12,200 nucleotides of DNA from JAUWOY01 sp034431315 (GCA_034431315.1 DAOUDK010000012.1:1-12200); one strand, 5' to 3'. Numbered from the stretch's first letter, positions 1 to 5,771 are shown. A program made the numbers and translations. The notes: generated by a model not told the origin, from the sequence alone.

Positions 1-128
1 ATCTTTTGTTCCTGGGTGTCATAGTCGGACGAACCTCCTCGTCTTTAGTATCTCGACCGCAATTTTATCATGGTTTTGCCTGGATGGAAAGTTTTCTCCG
101 ACAGACTGCTAGAAGCGGGGTGAACTAA
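1..128. other. Left-edge region without a supportable gene
   Basis: I see no recognisable gene or convincing promoter here. One frame (3-128) is open from the window edge to a TAA that directly abuts the ATG at 129. It begins with a short hydrophobic stretch (LLFLGVIVG), so it could be the tail of an upstream membrane protein. However, about 41 stop-free codons arise readily by chance, and another frame is also open to about position 112. The only useful signal is GGGGTGA at 117-123, an anti-Shine-Dalgarno match five bases before the ATG at 129. Confidence 0.3.
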
Positions 129-797
129 ATGACATTACTTGAGGGCATGGGAAAGATGACAGCCTGGCTCGGCCAAAAGGGACGCAAGAGCTTGATGGCA
201 ATGGCCGTCGTCGCCCTGTTTGTGCTCAACCTAAACGGTGCTTTGGCCGCCGGTGACGACAGCATCTGGCTTGGCGATCGGGTGTGGAAGGATGAGGATG
301 GGCTAGGCAATCAGAACGAGGACATCTTCAGTGGCGAACCAGAGCCGGGCTTGGACGGTGTCAAGGTCTATCTCTACGACTTCGAGCCCAGCACATGTGG
401 TGAAGATGGCTTTCTGGAGATGACGACCACCGGACCCGGCACATCCCAGGATCCCGATGACTGGCCCGACGGCATCTATAACTTTGACATGAGCTCGCGT
501 GGGACAGACGACTACTGGGTGTGCATGGACGAGAGCACTCTGCCTCCGACCTCATGTGGTTGGTACTTGACCACGGAGAGCAACCCGCAGAAGGTCACTT
601 ATGCTGGCGACGACAACTTCTCCATAGACTTCGGCTACGAACCCCTGGCCTGCCCTGCTGGGCCTGATCCCACCGCCGTTACCCTATCTTCCTTTGTAGC
701 TTCCTCGGCGAGCCGGGGGGCGTCCCTTCCTTGGCCAGGGTTGGCGGTTTTGGCGATGCTGGCTGCAGGTGGTGCCTTCTGGATAAGGCGACAGTGA
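129..797 (+). CDS. Secreted SdrD_B-domain protein with C-terminal membrane anchor
   Basis: This is a probable exported, surface-anchored protein of 222 residues. Residues 1-41 form a signal peptide: a basic stretch (K17, R19, K20), a hydrophobic core and an ALA-A cleavage site near 40. Residues about 46-173 match the SdrD_B/Cna-B-like beta-sandwich pattern, opening with IWLGDRVWKDEDG, continuing through PGLDGVKVYLYDF, and closing with the family's typical DFGYEP. Such domains usually act as stalks or repeats in adhesins and other surface proteins; one domain alone gives no ligand. The C-terminus has TLSSFVASS (185-193), a hydrophobic helix (about 203-219) and a basic RRQ end, resembling a tripartite sorting signal. 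The protease gene at 2330 shares this ending. The ATG at 129 has GGGGTGA five bases upstream; Met7 and Met10 are alternative starts. The response regulator follows after 49 bp with no terminator, so co-transcription is likely. The exact function is unknown. Confidence 0.8.
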   Translation: MTLLEGMGKMTAWLGQKGRKSLMAMAVVALFVLNLNGALAAGDDSIWLGDRVWKDEDGLGNQNEDIFSGEPEPGLDGVKVYLYDFEPSTCGEDGFLEMTTTGPGTSQDPDDWPDGIYNFDMSSRGTDDYWVCMDESTLPPTSCGWYLTTESNPQKVTYAGDDNFSIDFGYEPLACPAGPDPTAVTLSSFVASSASRGASLPWPGLAVLAMLAAGGAFWIRRQ

Positions 798-846
798 AGA
801 CAGGACAGGATCGGTCGTGACGGGGGGGAAACCAAGAGGTCTGTAA

Positions 847-1578
847 ATGAAGCGAATTCTGGTTACTCAAAGTGATAAGGCAGCCACTCACGGGGTGACC
901 AATGTTTTGATGGATCAGGGCTTCGAGGTCGAAAACGTCTACAACACCGCGGAGGCTTTGCAAAAGGTTGCCAGCGAACCCTGGGACCTGGTCATCCTGG
1001 ACATCAGAACGCCTCAGAAGGATAGTTTGGAGACTTGCCAGTACGTTCGGGAGAACACTACTACCCCTGTAGTTATCCTCGCGGCACAGGGGCGGGACGA
1101 GCACATCGTGAAAGGGCTAGACGCCGGAGCTGACGACTATCTCGTCAAGCCCATCAGCGCCAAGGTTTTCCTGGCCCACGTTTATGCCCTCATGAGGCGC
1201 GCTGGCCGAATGAGGGAAGGGACCCAAAACGGCGTGTTAAAGTATGGTGACTTGATCATAGACCTCGATCGCTGTCAGGCATCAGTTCAGGGTAAGCCAG
1301 TGAAGTTGACTGCCAGTGAATTCCGCCTTTTGAGTTGCTTGGCCAAGAATCCTGGGCGCGTGTTGAGCAGCCACAGCCTGGTGCGGGAGATGCAGGGTTA
1401 CGATTGCAGCCCCCAGGAGGCTCAGCGGATCATTAAGGTCCACGTCCACAACCTGCGGAAGAAAATGAGGCTTGATTCCAAAAAGCCTCCCCACATCCTG
1501 AACGTTCGTGGGTTGGGCTACATGTTTGAGAGGAGAGGTAGCCCGCGGGAGGAAAACGTTAACCGAATCTTAACCTAG
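847..1578 (+). CDS. OmpR/PhoB-family response regulator with atypical receiver domain
   Basis: This is a DNA-binding transcription regulator of 243 residues, the usual length for the family. Residues 1-115 are a receiver domain and about 128-228 a winged-helix Trans_reg_C domain. The latter contains LTASEFRLLSCL, a VHVHNLRKKMR recognition-helix region and the NVRGLGYMF wing. In the receiver, the phospho-acceptor position D52 (VILDI) and K101 (LVKP) are kept. The acidic Mg-binding pair is replaced by Q8-S9, the switch Thr/Ser by A79 (LAAQ), and the usual MP and DG by TP and DS. Atypical regulators of this kind can work without classical phosphorylation; that this one does is an inference. No histidine kinase gene lies in the window. 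The start is supported by AGAGGT at 835-840. The gene's 3' end overlaps 11-bp-spaced hexamers in front of the next promoter, so that promoter is a natural candidate target. Confidence 0.9.
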   Translation: MKRILVTQSDKAATHGVTNVLMDQGFEVENVYNTAEALQKVASEPWDLVILDIRTPQKDSLETCQYVRENTTTPVVILAAQGRDEHIVKGLDAGADDYLVKPISAKVFLAHVYALMRRAGRMREGTQNGVLKYGDLIIDLDRCQASVQGKPVKLTASEFRLLSCLAKNPGRVLSSHSLVREMQGYDCSPQEAQRIIKVHVHNLRKKMRLDSKKPPHILNVRGLGYMFERRGSPREENVNRILT

Positions 1579-1586
1579 TCCTAACC
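1559..1586 (+). promoter_or_regulatory. Three TTAACC-type direct repeats, 11-bp period (putative regulator box)
   Basis: Hexamers TTAACC (1559-1564), TTAACC (1570-1575) and CTAACC (1581-1586) are separated by exactly 5 bp each (GAATC and TAGTC), giving an 11-bp helical period. OmpR/PhoB-family dimers bind direct repeats with this spacing, and Bacillus PhoP boxes are TTAACA-like hexamers spaced by about 5 bp. The array overlaps the last codons and stop (1576-1578) of the response regulator gene and ends 19 bp before the -35 element at 1606, a typical activator position. Binding by the adjacent regulator is inferred. Confidence 0.5.
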
Positions 1587-1605
1587 AAATCTTCTCTATT
1601 TACTA

Positions 1606-1634
1606 TTGACATGGGCGGGCTAATTTGGTATAAT
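1606..1634 (+). promoter_or_regulatory. Consensus sigma-70/SigA-type promoter for the riboswitch-protease unit
   Basis: TTGACA (1606-1611), a 17-bp spacer and TATAAT (1629-1634) give a perfect match to the housekeeping promoter consensus. Transcription should start around 1640, about 30 nt before the first conserved base of riboswitch copy 1. No comparable promoter is visible between the two riboswitches, so this one probably serves the small ORF and the protease. Confidence 0.88.
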
Positions 1635-1670
1635 ATAATCGCACAAGACAAAGGTTCCTTTTCAATCGCA

Positions 1671-1783
1671 TAAGGTCCGATAAAGGCAAACCCATTGAAA
1701 GATGGGGGCGCAAAGTTACGGGTCTAAGTTGGCAAGTGGCGAATCGCCATAAGCTAATAAGATAGCCGGGCTGCCGAAGACAG
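1671..1783 (+). promoter_or_regulatory. Cyclic-di-GMP-I (GEMM-I) riboswitch aptamer, copy 1
   Basis: The conserved core of the GEMM-I family is visible: AAAGGCAAACC, then a CCCAT/ATGGG stem (1691-1695 with 1702-1706) capped by a GAAA tetraloop, then GGCGCAAAG, ACGGGTCTA, and a 3' segment GCCGGGCTGCCGA. A second stem pairs TTGGC (1729-1733) with GCTAA (1753-1757) and GTGGCG with CGCCAT around an AAT loop. The base aligned with the ligand-reading G20 of the Vibrio Vc2 aptamer appears to be G, which favours c-di-GMP over the cGAMP variant. An intrinsic terminator follows directly, so control is probably by transcription termination. The element lies between a consensus promoter and the ORF at 1874. 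Confidence 0.9.
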
Positions 1784-1792
1784 ATTTCACAA

Positions 1793-1836
1793 AGCGTGCT
1801 GTTCGGAAGCAGGTCGGCCAACAGCACGCTTTTTTT
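1793..1836 (+). terminator. Intrinsic terminator of riboswitch copy 1 (expression platform)
   Basis: AGCGTGCTGTT (1793-1803) pairs perfectly with AACAGCACGCT (1820-1830), the stem can be extended by GG/CC with a bulged C, and seven T residues follow (1830-1836). It begins about 10 nt after the aptamer, as expected for a riboswitch expression platform. TTCGG (1802-1806) in the terminator's 5' arm is complementary to CCGAA (1774-1778) at the aptamer's 3' end, a possible alternative pairing. Confidence 0.9.
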
Positions 1837-1873
1837 GTTCGGCAGAGTGAGAACCTAAAGGAAGGAGATAGAC

Positions 1874-2098
1874 ATGGCAGGGACAATGCACTTTGGCGAA
1901 GATTTAAGAGTTCAGTACAGATCGGGGGGATACCCGCAAGGAGACAGTTTGGACATTCCGGGGAACGGCCGGGGTGCGAAATCCAGGGTGAAGGTCTTGC
2001 GCCTGGTGACGACTCCCGTCGAGGGGTGCGAGCTATTGAGAAAGCTGAGGAGTGATCCTTCGACCAGCGACGTTCCTATCATTATCCTGACACGTTAG
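1874..2098 (+). pseudogene. Small ORF, degenerate C-terminal fragment of a receiver domain
   Basis: This 74-codon ORF has a strong ribosome binding site (GGAAGGAGA at 1860-1868, five bases before the ATG). Residues about 40-74 closely resemble the second half of a response-regulator receiver: VEGCELLRKLRSDPSTSDV followed by PIIILT, where full-length receivers continue with A and about 40 more residues. Here a TAG stop ends the frame straight after LTR. The phospho-acceptor Asp position seems to be Arg (VLRLV), and residues 1-38 show no receiver-like beta strand or acidic pair. It is most simply the remnant of a c-di-GMP-regulated response regulator gene between two riboswitches. Because the start, binding site and frame are intact, a short expressed peptide cannot be excluded. 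No function can be assigned. Confidence 0.6.
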
Positions 2099-2132
2099 AG
2101 ATTCAGAAGTCCAGCACTTTCAAACGAGAAAA

Positions 2133-2245
2133 TAAGGTCCGATAAAGGCAAACCCATCGAAAGATGGGGGCGCAAAGCTACGGGTCTACGTTAGCAAGTG
2201 GCGAATCGCCACAAGCTAATAAGATGGCCGGGCTGCCGAAGATAG
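2133..2245 (+). promoter_or_regulatory. Cyclic-di-GMP-I (GEMM-I) riboswitch aptamer, copy 2
   Basis: This near-identical copy of the aptamer at 1671 is displaced by exactly 462 bp. All core motifs are kept: AAAGGCAAACC, CCCAT/ATGGG with a GAAA tetraloop, GGCGCAAAG and GCCGGGCTGCCGA. The side stem is better paired than in copy 1: TTAGC with GCTAA, and GTGGCG with CGCCAC, without wobbles. It is followed by its own terminator and then by the protease gene, whose ATG lies about 85 nt after the aptamer. I see no good promoter between the small ORF and this element, so it is probably read from the promoter at 1606 after the polymerase has passed copy 1. Confidence 0.9.
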
Positions 2246-2254
2246 ATTTCACAA

Positions 2255-2298
2255 AGCGTGCTGTTCGGAGGCAGGTCGGCCGACAGCACGCTTTTTTT
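2255..2298 (+). terminator. Intrinsic terminator of riboswitch copy 2 (expression platform)
   Basis: AGCGTGCTGT (2255-2264) pairs with ACAGCACGCT (2283-2292), the stem extends by CGG/CCG with a bulged T, and seven T residues follow (2292-2298). It lies 32 nt before the protease ATG. The possible competing pair CCGAA (2236-2240) with TTCGG (2264-2268) is conserved from copy 1. Confidence 0.9.
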
Positions 2299-2329
2299 GT
2301 TAGCGGGGGGAGATGTCAGGAGGTGTGTG

Positions 2330-4195
2330 ATGGATAAGAGAAGAAGCAAAGCTTTGTTGGCTCTGTTACTGACGATTTCAATCTTTTTGACCACAGCGGT
2401 CTACAGCGCGCCGGTGAGTGCGGCCGAGGGATCACCCCTGGCTGATGTACCCTACGTGCCTGATCGGATCGTGGTCAAGTTCAAGGAGGGCCTCGGTTCG
2501 GCGCAGGTGGCCCAGTTGCACGCCAGCCAAGGGACCAAGGTAGTTGCCGAAATCCCCCAGATGAGGGTGCAGATTCTGAGCGTTCCCCCTGGCGAGGTCG
2601 AGGCCAAGATCGCCGCTTTCAAAGCGGATCCGAGCGTGGAATATGCCGAGCCGGACTACATCTCCCAGCCCACCTACGAACCCAACGATCCCTATTATGG
2701 CGACGGCACCCAGTGGGGCCCGCAGAAGATTTCCGCTCCTCAGGCTTGGGATCTCTCCAAAGGCGATTCCAACGTCGTCGTTGCCGTCATAGACTGGGGC
2801 GTTGATCTCCAGCATCCAGATTTGCAGGCCAAAATGTGGACGAACGTGGACGAGACTCCGGATAACGGGATTGATGATGATGGTAACGGCTACATTGATG
2901 ACGTGTATGGCTGGGACTTTGCCAATGACGACAACGATCCCCAGGATGATTACGGGCATGGCAGTCACGTGGGAGGCATAATAGCAGCGGCCACGGACAA
3001 CGGGGTGGGCATCGCCGGAGTGGCCTTCAACAGCCGCATCATGGCCGTGAAGGTAGGAGATGGCACCACGGGCACGGCGCGGTATAGCGACATCGCTTAC
3101 AGCCTCATGTATGCCGCCGACAACGGGGCGAAGGTAATCAACCTGAGCCTGGGGGGTTATGCCTACTCCTCGTTCCTGGGGGGCGCGGTGAACTACGCCT
3201 GGGATGCGGGCTGCGTGCTGGTTGGCGCAGTCGGCAACAATAATCTCAGCGATCCCTTCTACCCGGCCGCTTACGACAACGTCATCGGGGTATCGGGCAC
3301 CGACCAGAACGACGCCAAAGCGTCTTGGTCCAACTACGGGGCACAGGTCGCAGTCGCAGCGCCAGGGTCGAGCATCTACAGCACCTACTGGAGCAGCGGC
3401 TCCACCTATGCCCACATGAGCGGCACCTCGATGTCGGCCCCCCACGTGGCTGGGCTGGCGGCCCTCCTCTTCTCCCAGGACGGCGGCAGGACCAACGCCA
3501 CGGTGCGGTCTCTCATTGAGGAGACCGCCGATGATCTGGGCGATGCCGGCTGGGATCAGTACTACGGATATGGGCGGATAAATGCCTACCGGGCCCTGGG
3601 CACAGTGTCTGCGGTCATCGAGCCCGCGACAGGGGGCAGCCTGAGCGCTGACAACGGCGACCTCACTCTGGACTTCCCGCCTGGATCCGTGACGAACTCG
3701 ACGACCGTCACCTATACGCCCAACGCCTCGCCCAACAATCCCATTGGCGATTTGGTATTCGCTAATATGGCTTGCGACCTTGAGGCCACTGATGGCGAGG
3801 GAACGCCGGTGACCCAGTTTGATCCGCCCTACACCCTGACCCTCCTCTACCAGGACTCGGATTGGCAGGACGCGGGGATAAACGACGAAAGCACCCTCAA
3901 CCTTTACCACTGGAACGGCAGTCAGTGGGAGGCCGCCCTGCCGTGCTCTGGCTGTTCCCTGGATACCGTCAACAACACACTGATAGCCGTTTTAGGCCAC
4001 TTCAGCGAGTTCGGCTTCTTGGGCGAAGAAGCCGAACCCACCAGAGTTTCTGTCTCCTCCTTTGTGGCCCGCTCGGGCGGGGCCGCGCCAGCACCTGATG
4101 GAGCCACCGCCTTTGGGTGGCTGGTGCTTATTGGCCTGACGTTGATAGCGTTGGGCTCGAATAGCCCCGCCCGGGCGAGGCTGTGGAAACGGTAG
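2330..4195 (+). CDS. Secreted subtilisin-family (S8) serine protease with C-terminal anchor
   Basis: This is an extracytoplasmic serine protease of 621 residues. Residues 1-32 are a signal peptide (KRR, hydrophobic core, VSAA). About 43-112 form an I9-like inhibitor propeptide, opening VPDRIVVKFKEG and ending VEYAEPDY. The catalytic domain (about 128-450) carries D155 (VIDWGVD), H210 (GHGSHVGG), the oxyanion N303 (VGNNN) and S367 (GTSMSAPHVAG), so the triad is complete. W156 replaces the usual Thr or Ser after the catalytic Asp. A ZU5-like beta domain follows (about 455-565), then VSVSSFVARS (573-582), a hydrophobic helix (about 594-612) and a basic tail, suggesting membrane or cell-wall retention. 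I chose the ATG at 2330 because AGGAGG (2318-2323) sits six bases upstream and the signal peptide begins there; longer in-frame starts would lie inside the terminator. Two c-di-GMP riboswitches precede it, so c-di-GMP very likely controls expression. The substrate is unknown; surface proteins such as the product at 129 are candidates by analogy only. Confidence 0.93.
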   Translation: MDKRRSKALLALLLTISIFLTTAVYSAPVSAAEGSPLADVPYVPDRIVVKFKEGLGSAQVAQLHASQGTKVVAEIPQMRVQILSVPPGEVEAKIAAFKADPSVEYAEPDYISQPTYEPNDPYYGDGTQWGPQKISAPQAWDLSKGDSNVVVAVIDWGVDLQHPDLQAKMWTNVDETPDNGIDDDGNGYIDDVYGWDFANDDNDPQDDYGHGSHVGGIIAAATDNGVGIAGVAFNSRIMAVKVGDGTTGTARYSDIAYSLMYAADNGAKVINLSLGGYAYSSFLGGAVNYAWDAGCVLVGAVGNNNLSDPFYPAAYDNVIGVSGTDQNDAKASWSNYGAQVAVAAPGSSIYSTYWSSGSTYAHMSGTSMSAPHVAGLAALLFSQDGGRTNATVRSLIEETADDLGDAGWDQYYGYGRINAYRALGTVSAVIEPATGGSLSADNGDLTLDFPPGSVTNSTTVTYTPNASPNNPIGDLVFANMACDLEATDGEGTPVTQFDPPYTLTLLYQDSDWQDAGINDESTLNLYHWNGSQWEAALPCSGCSLDTVNNTLIAVLGHFSEFGFLGEEAEPTRVSVSSFVARSGGAAPAPDGATAFGWLVLIGLTLIALGSNSPARARLWKR

Positions 4196-4223
4196 TTGAA
4201 GTTGATAGCACGAGAGAGCAAGT

Positions 4224-4258
4224 GCGACGGGCTTCATAACGAGGCCCGTCGCCTTTGT
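4224..4258 (+). terminator. Hairpin terminator after the protease gene
   Basis: GCGACGGGC (4224-4232) pairs perfectly with GCCCGTCGC (4244-4252) around an 11-nt loop and is followed by CTTTGTGTGT. The T-tract is weak, but the stem is strong, and its place 28 bp after the protease stop and upstream of a new promoter fits a transcription boundary. Confidence 0.7.
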
Positions 4259-4345
4259 GTGTATAGGGAGCAGAGAAAGCTTCGATAGCAAAAGGTAAAC
4301 CCATCACCTCGTCTAACAGGCCATTTCTTATGGCTCCCGGTAAGT

Positions 4346-4374
4346 TTGCACGGAGAGCGAAACCGATGTATAAT
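4346..4374 (+). promoter_or_regulatory. Putative promoter of the exopolysaccharide operon
   Basis: TTGCAC (4346-4351), a 17-bp spacer and a perfect TATAAT (4369-4374) lie 35 bp before the GTG start of the first polysaccharide gene and downstream of the protease terminator. The -35 element is a partial match, the -10 a full one. No riboswitch or operator is evident between it and the gene, so the operon does not obviously share the c-di-GMP control seen upstream. Confidence 0.6.
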
Positions 4375-4409
4375 AATAGCGCATCGTTGACTGGAGGGGG
4401 GGAAGCCGA

Positions 4410-5771
4410 GTGGGCAGTAAAGGTGTAGAGGGAGAGACGCTGTCGAATCCAGGTGAGGCCAGCGCCTCTCAGTCAACTTGGAAAGCCGCGAAACCTACGG
4501 TGAGGGCCAGGTTGAAAGGCGCCGCCAATTGGATTGCGGAGCACGAGCTGTGGTTGCTCGCACTGCCAGTTGGACTTAATTTGATTCAGCTTCGTATACC
4601 CTTACAGTACAATGCTCTCAGCCTATCCGTGATTCCGCTAGTCTGGTGTTGCCGGAAAGTGGCTACAGGATCGTGGACACGGCGTACCCCACTAGATTTG
4701 CCAATTGTCTTCATCCTGTTGATGACATTGGTAGGTTTTTATCCGTCAGTGGATTCTGGCTTGAGTATGAAGTATGCCTTTAAGGTAATTGTCGAGGTTG
4801 CCCTGTTTTATGGTCTGGTAAATAGTATTAATTCGCTTGACCGGTTGCGCGTGGCCCTCTGGGTACTGTTGGTCAGTGGGGTAGTCATGGCTGGGCTGGG
4901 CGTACTGAACACGCAGTGGGCAGCATCTAAGTTGTTTGTGTTACCTCGCTTGTATGAGAAATTGCCGCACTTAATCCTGTCACGCCTACAGCCGCTATCA
5001 AGTCCAACAGGCTTTCATCCGAATATCGTGGGTGGTACTCTAGCAATGCTGGTTCCCGTGGCTCTGGCGCTGCTTATAGTTGAGTCCTCAGTGGTTGGGC
5101 GTCTGCTTTCGGGGCTTGGCATAGCCGTCCTAAGTGGTGTAGCAATCTTAACCCAATCTCGTGGGGCGCTCAGCGCGTTAGGAGTTAGCCTCTTGTTCAT
5201 GCTCGCCTGGATTCTCTGGCACTACCGGTCCCTACGCTACGCACTAATCCCATTAGGTATAACAATCGCTGCTGCCGTGTACTTCACGAACACGATTCAA
5301 CTGCTCGAATGGTTGTTGTCTGACGTGTCTATGCCGATGGCAGGGCGTGTTGAACTGTGGCAGCGAGCCCTGTATATTATGCAGGATTTCCCATATACTG
5401 GTCTGGGTCCAAGCACCTTCCCCCTTGTCGTGCCAGTTATGTACCCACTATTCCTAATTGGCCCAGATGTCCAACCTGGTCATGCGCACAATCTCTACTT
5501 GCAGACCGGTGTTGACCTAGGCTTGTCCGGCTTGATCGCCTTTGTAGCTCTGATCACTACCTGCTTTGTAATGGCTAGCAAGGTGGTTGATCAAGGACAG
5601 AACAAAGCTTCCTCGATTGCGTTGGGCTTGCTCGCCGGGTTGCAAGTCTATTTGATCCATGGCTTGACAGATTACGTGGGGGTCAGTACCAAGCCTGGGA
5701 TTGTAGTCTGGACTATCATCGGCCTCATGGTAGCGCTTTACCGCCAGTGCCATCGGCGAGATTTATCTTGA
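4410..5771 (+). CDS. Wzy/O-antigen-ligase-like polysaccharide polymerase or ligase
   Basis: This is a multipass inner-membrane protein of 453 residues with about 10-12 hydrophobic segments starting near residue 45, in the Wzy_C (O-antigen ligase/polymerase) superfamily. The large extracytoplasmic loop has the family's signature: GRVELWQRAL with R313, PYTGLGPSTF, and then HAHNLYLQTGVDLGLSGL with H360-N361, where the family carries an essential His. Such enzymes transfer or polymerise lipid-linked oligosaccharides on the outer face of the membrane; sequence alone does not tell polymerase from ligase. The GTG at 4410 is preceded by GGAGGGGGGG (4393-4402), a strong binding site. This is the first gene of the cluster, 35 bp after a putative promoter, and its stop overlaps the next start (TGATG at 5769-5773). 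Codon use seems more AT-rich than in the protease or the sugar transferase. The protein class is sure, the exact reaction is not. Confidence 0.85.
   Translation: MGSKGVEGETLSNPGEASASQSTWKAAKPTVRARLKGAANWIAEHELWLLALPVGLNLIQLRIPLQYNALSLSVIPLVWCCRKVATGSWTRRTPLDLPIVFILLMTLVGFYPSVDSGLSMKYAFKVIVEVALFYGLVNSINSLDRLRVALWVLLVSGVVMAGLGVLNTQWAASKLFVLPRLYEKLPHLILSRLQPLSSPTGFHPNIVGGTLAMLVPVALALLIVESSVVGRLLSGLGIAVLSGVAILTQSRGALSALGVSLLFMLAWILWHYRSLRYALIPLGITIAAAVYFTNTIQLLEWLLSDVSMPMAGRVELWQRALYIMQDFPYTGLGPSTFPLVVPVMYPLFLIGPDVQPGHAHNLYLQTGVDLGLSGLIAFVALITTCFVMASKVVDQGQNKASSIALGLLAGLQVYLIHGLTDYVGVSTKPGIVVWTIIGLMVALYRQCHRRDLS

Larger units (their letters stand above)
1671..2301 (+). repeat. Direct duplication of a 169-bp riboswitch-terminator module
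   Basis: Positions 1671-1839 and 2133-2301 align without gaps over 169 bp with nine substitutions (about 95% identity); eight of the nine are transitions. Flanking sequence on either side differs, so the duplicated unit coincides almost exactly with aptamer plus terminator. The small ORF lies between the copies. Confidence 0.95.

Noticed and set aside
1603..1827. Minus-strand ORF and its twin at 2191-2394 covering the riboswitch copies
   Set aside because: Their similarity is due to the duplicated RNA element. The sequence shows RNA-type pairing and terminators on the + strand and no sign of coding.
1671..2301. CRISPR array or insertion sequence as the source of the direct repeats
   Set aside because: There are only two 169-bp copies, with no spacer-repeat periodicity, terminal inverted repeats, target-site duplication or transposase gene; the repeat unit matches a riboswitch plus terminator.
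2432..3910. A 492-codon open frame on the minus strand across the protease gene
   Set aside because: It lies fully antisense to a clear S8 protease with a complete catalytic triad. Its product has no recognisable domain and the composition expected of a mirror frame in GC-rich coding DNA.
4284..4305. GATAGCAAAAGGTAAACCC, resembling the first conserved strand of the c-di-GMP aptamer
   Set aside because: The following stem, GAAA tetraloop, GCGCAAAG and 3' segment are absent, and the putative operon promoter lies downstream of it, so it is not a third riboswitch for the operon.
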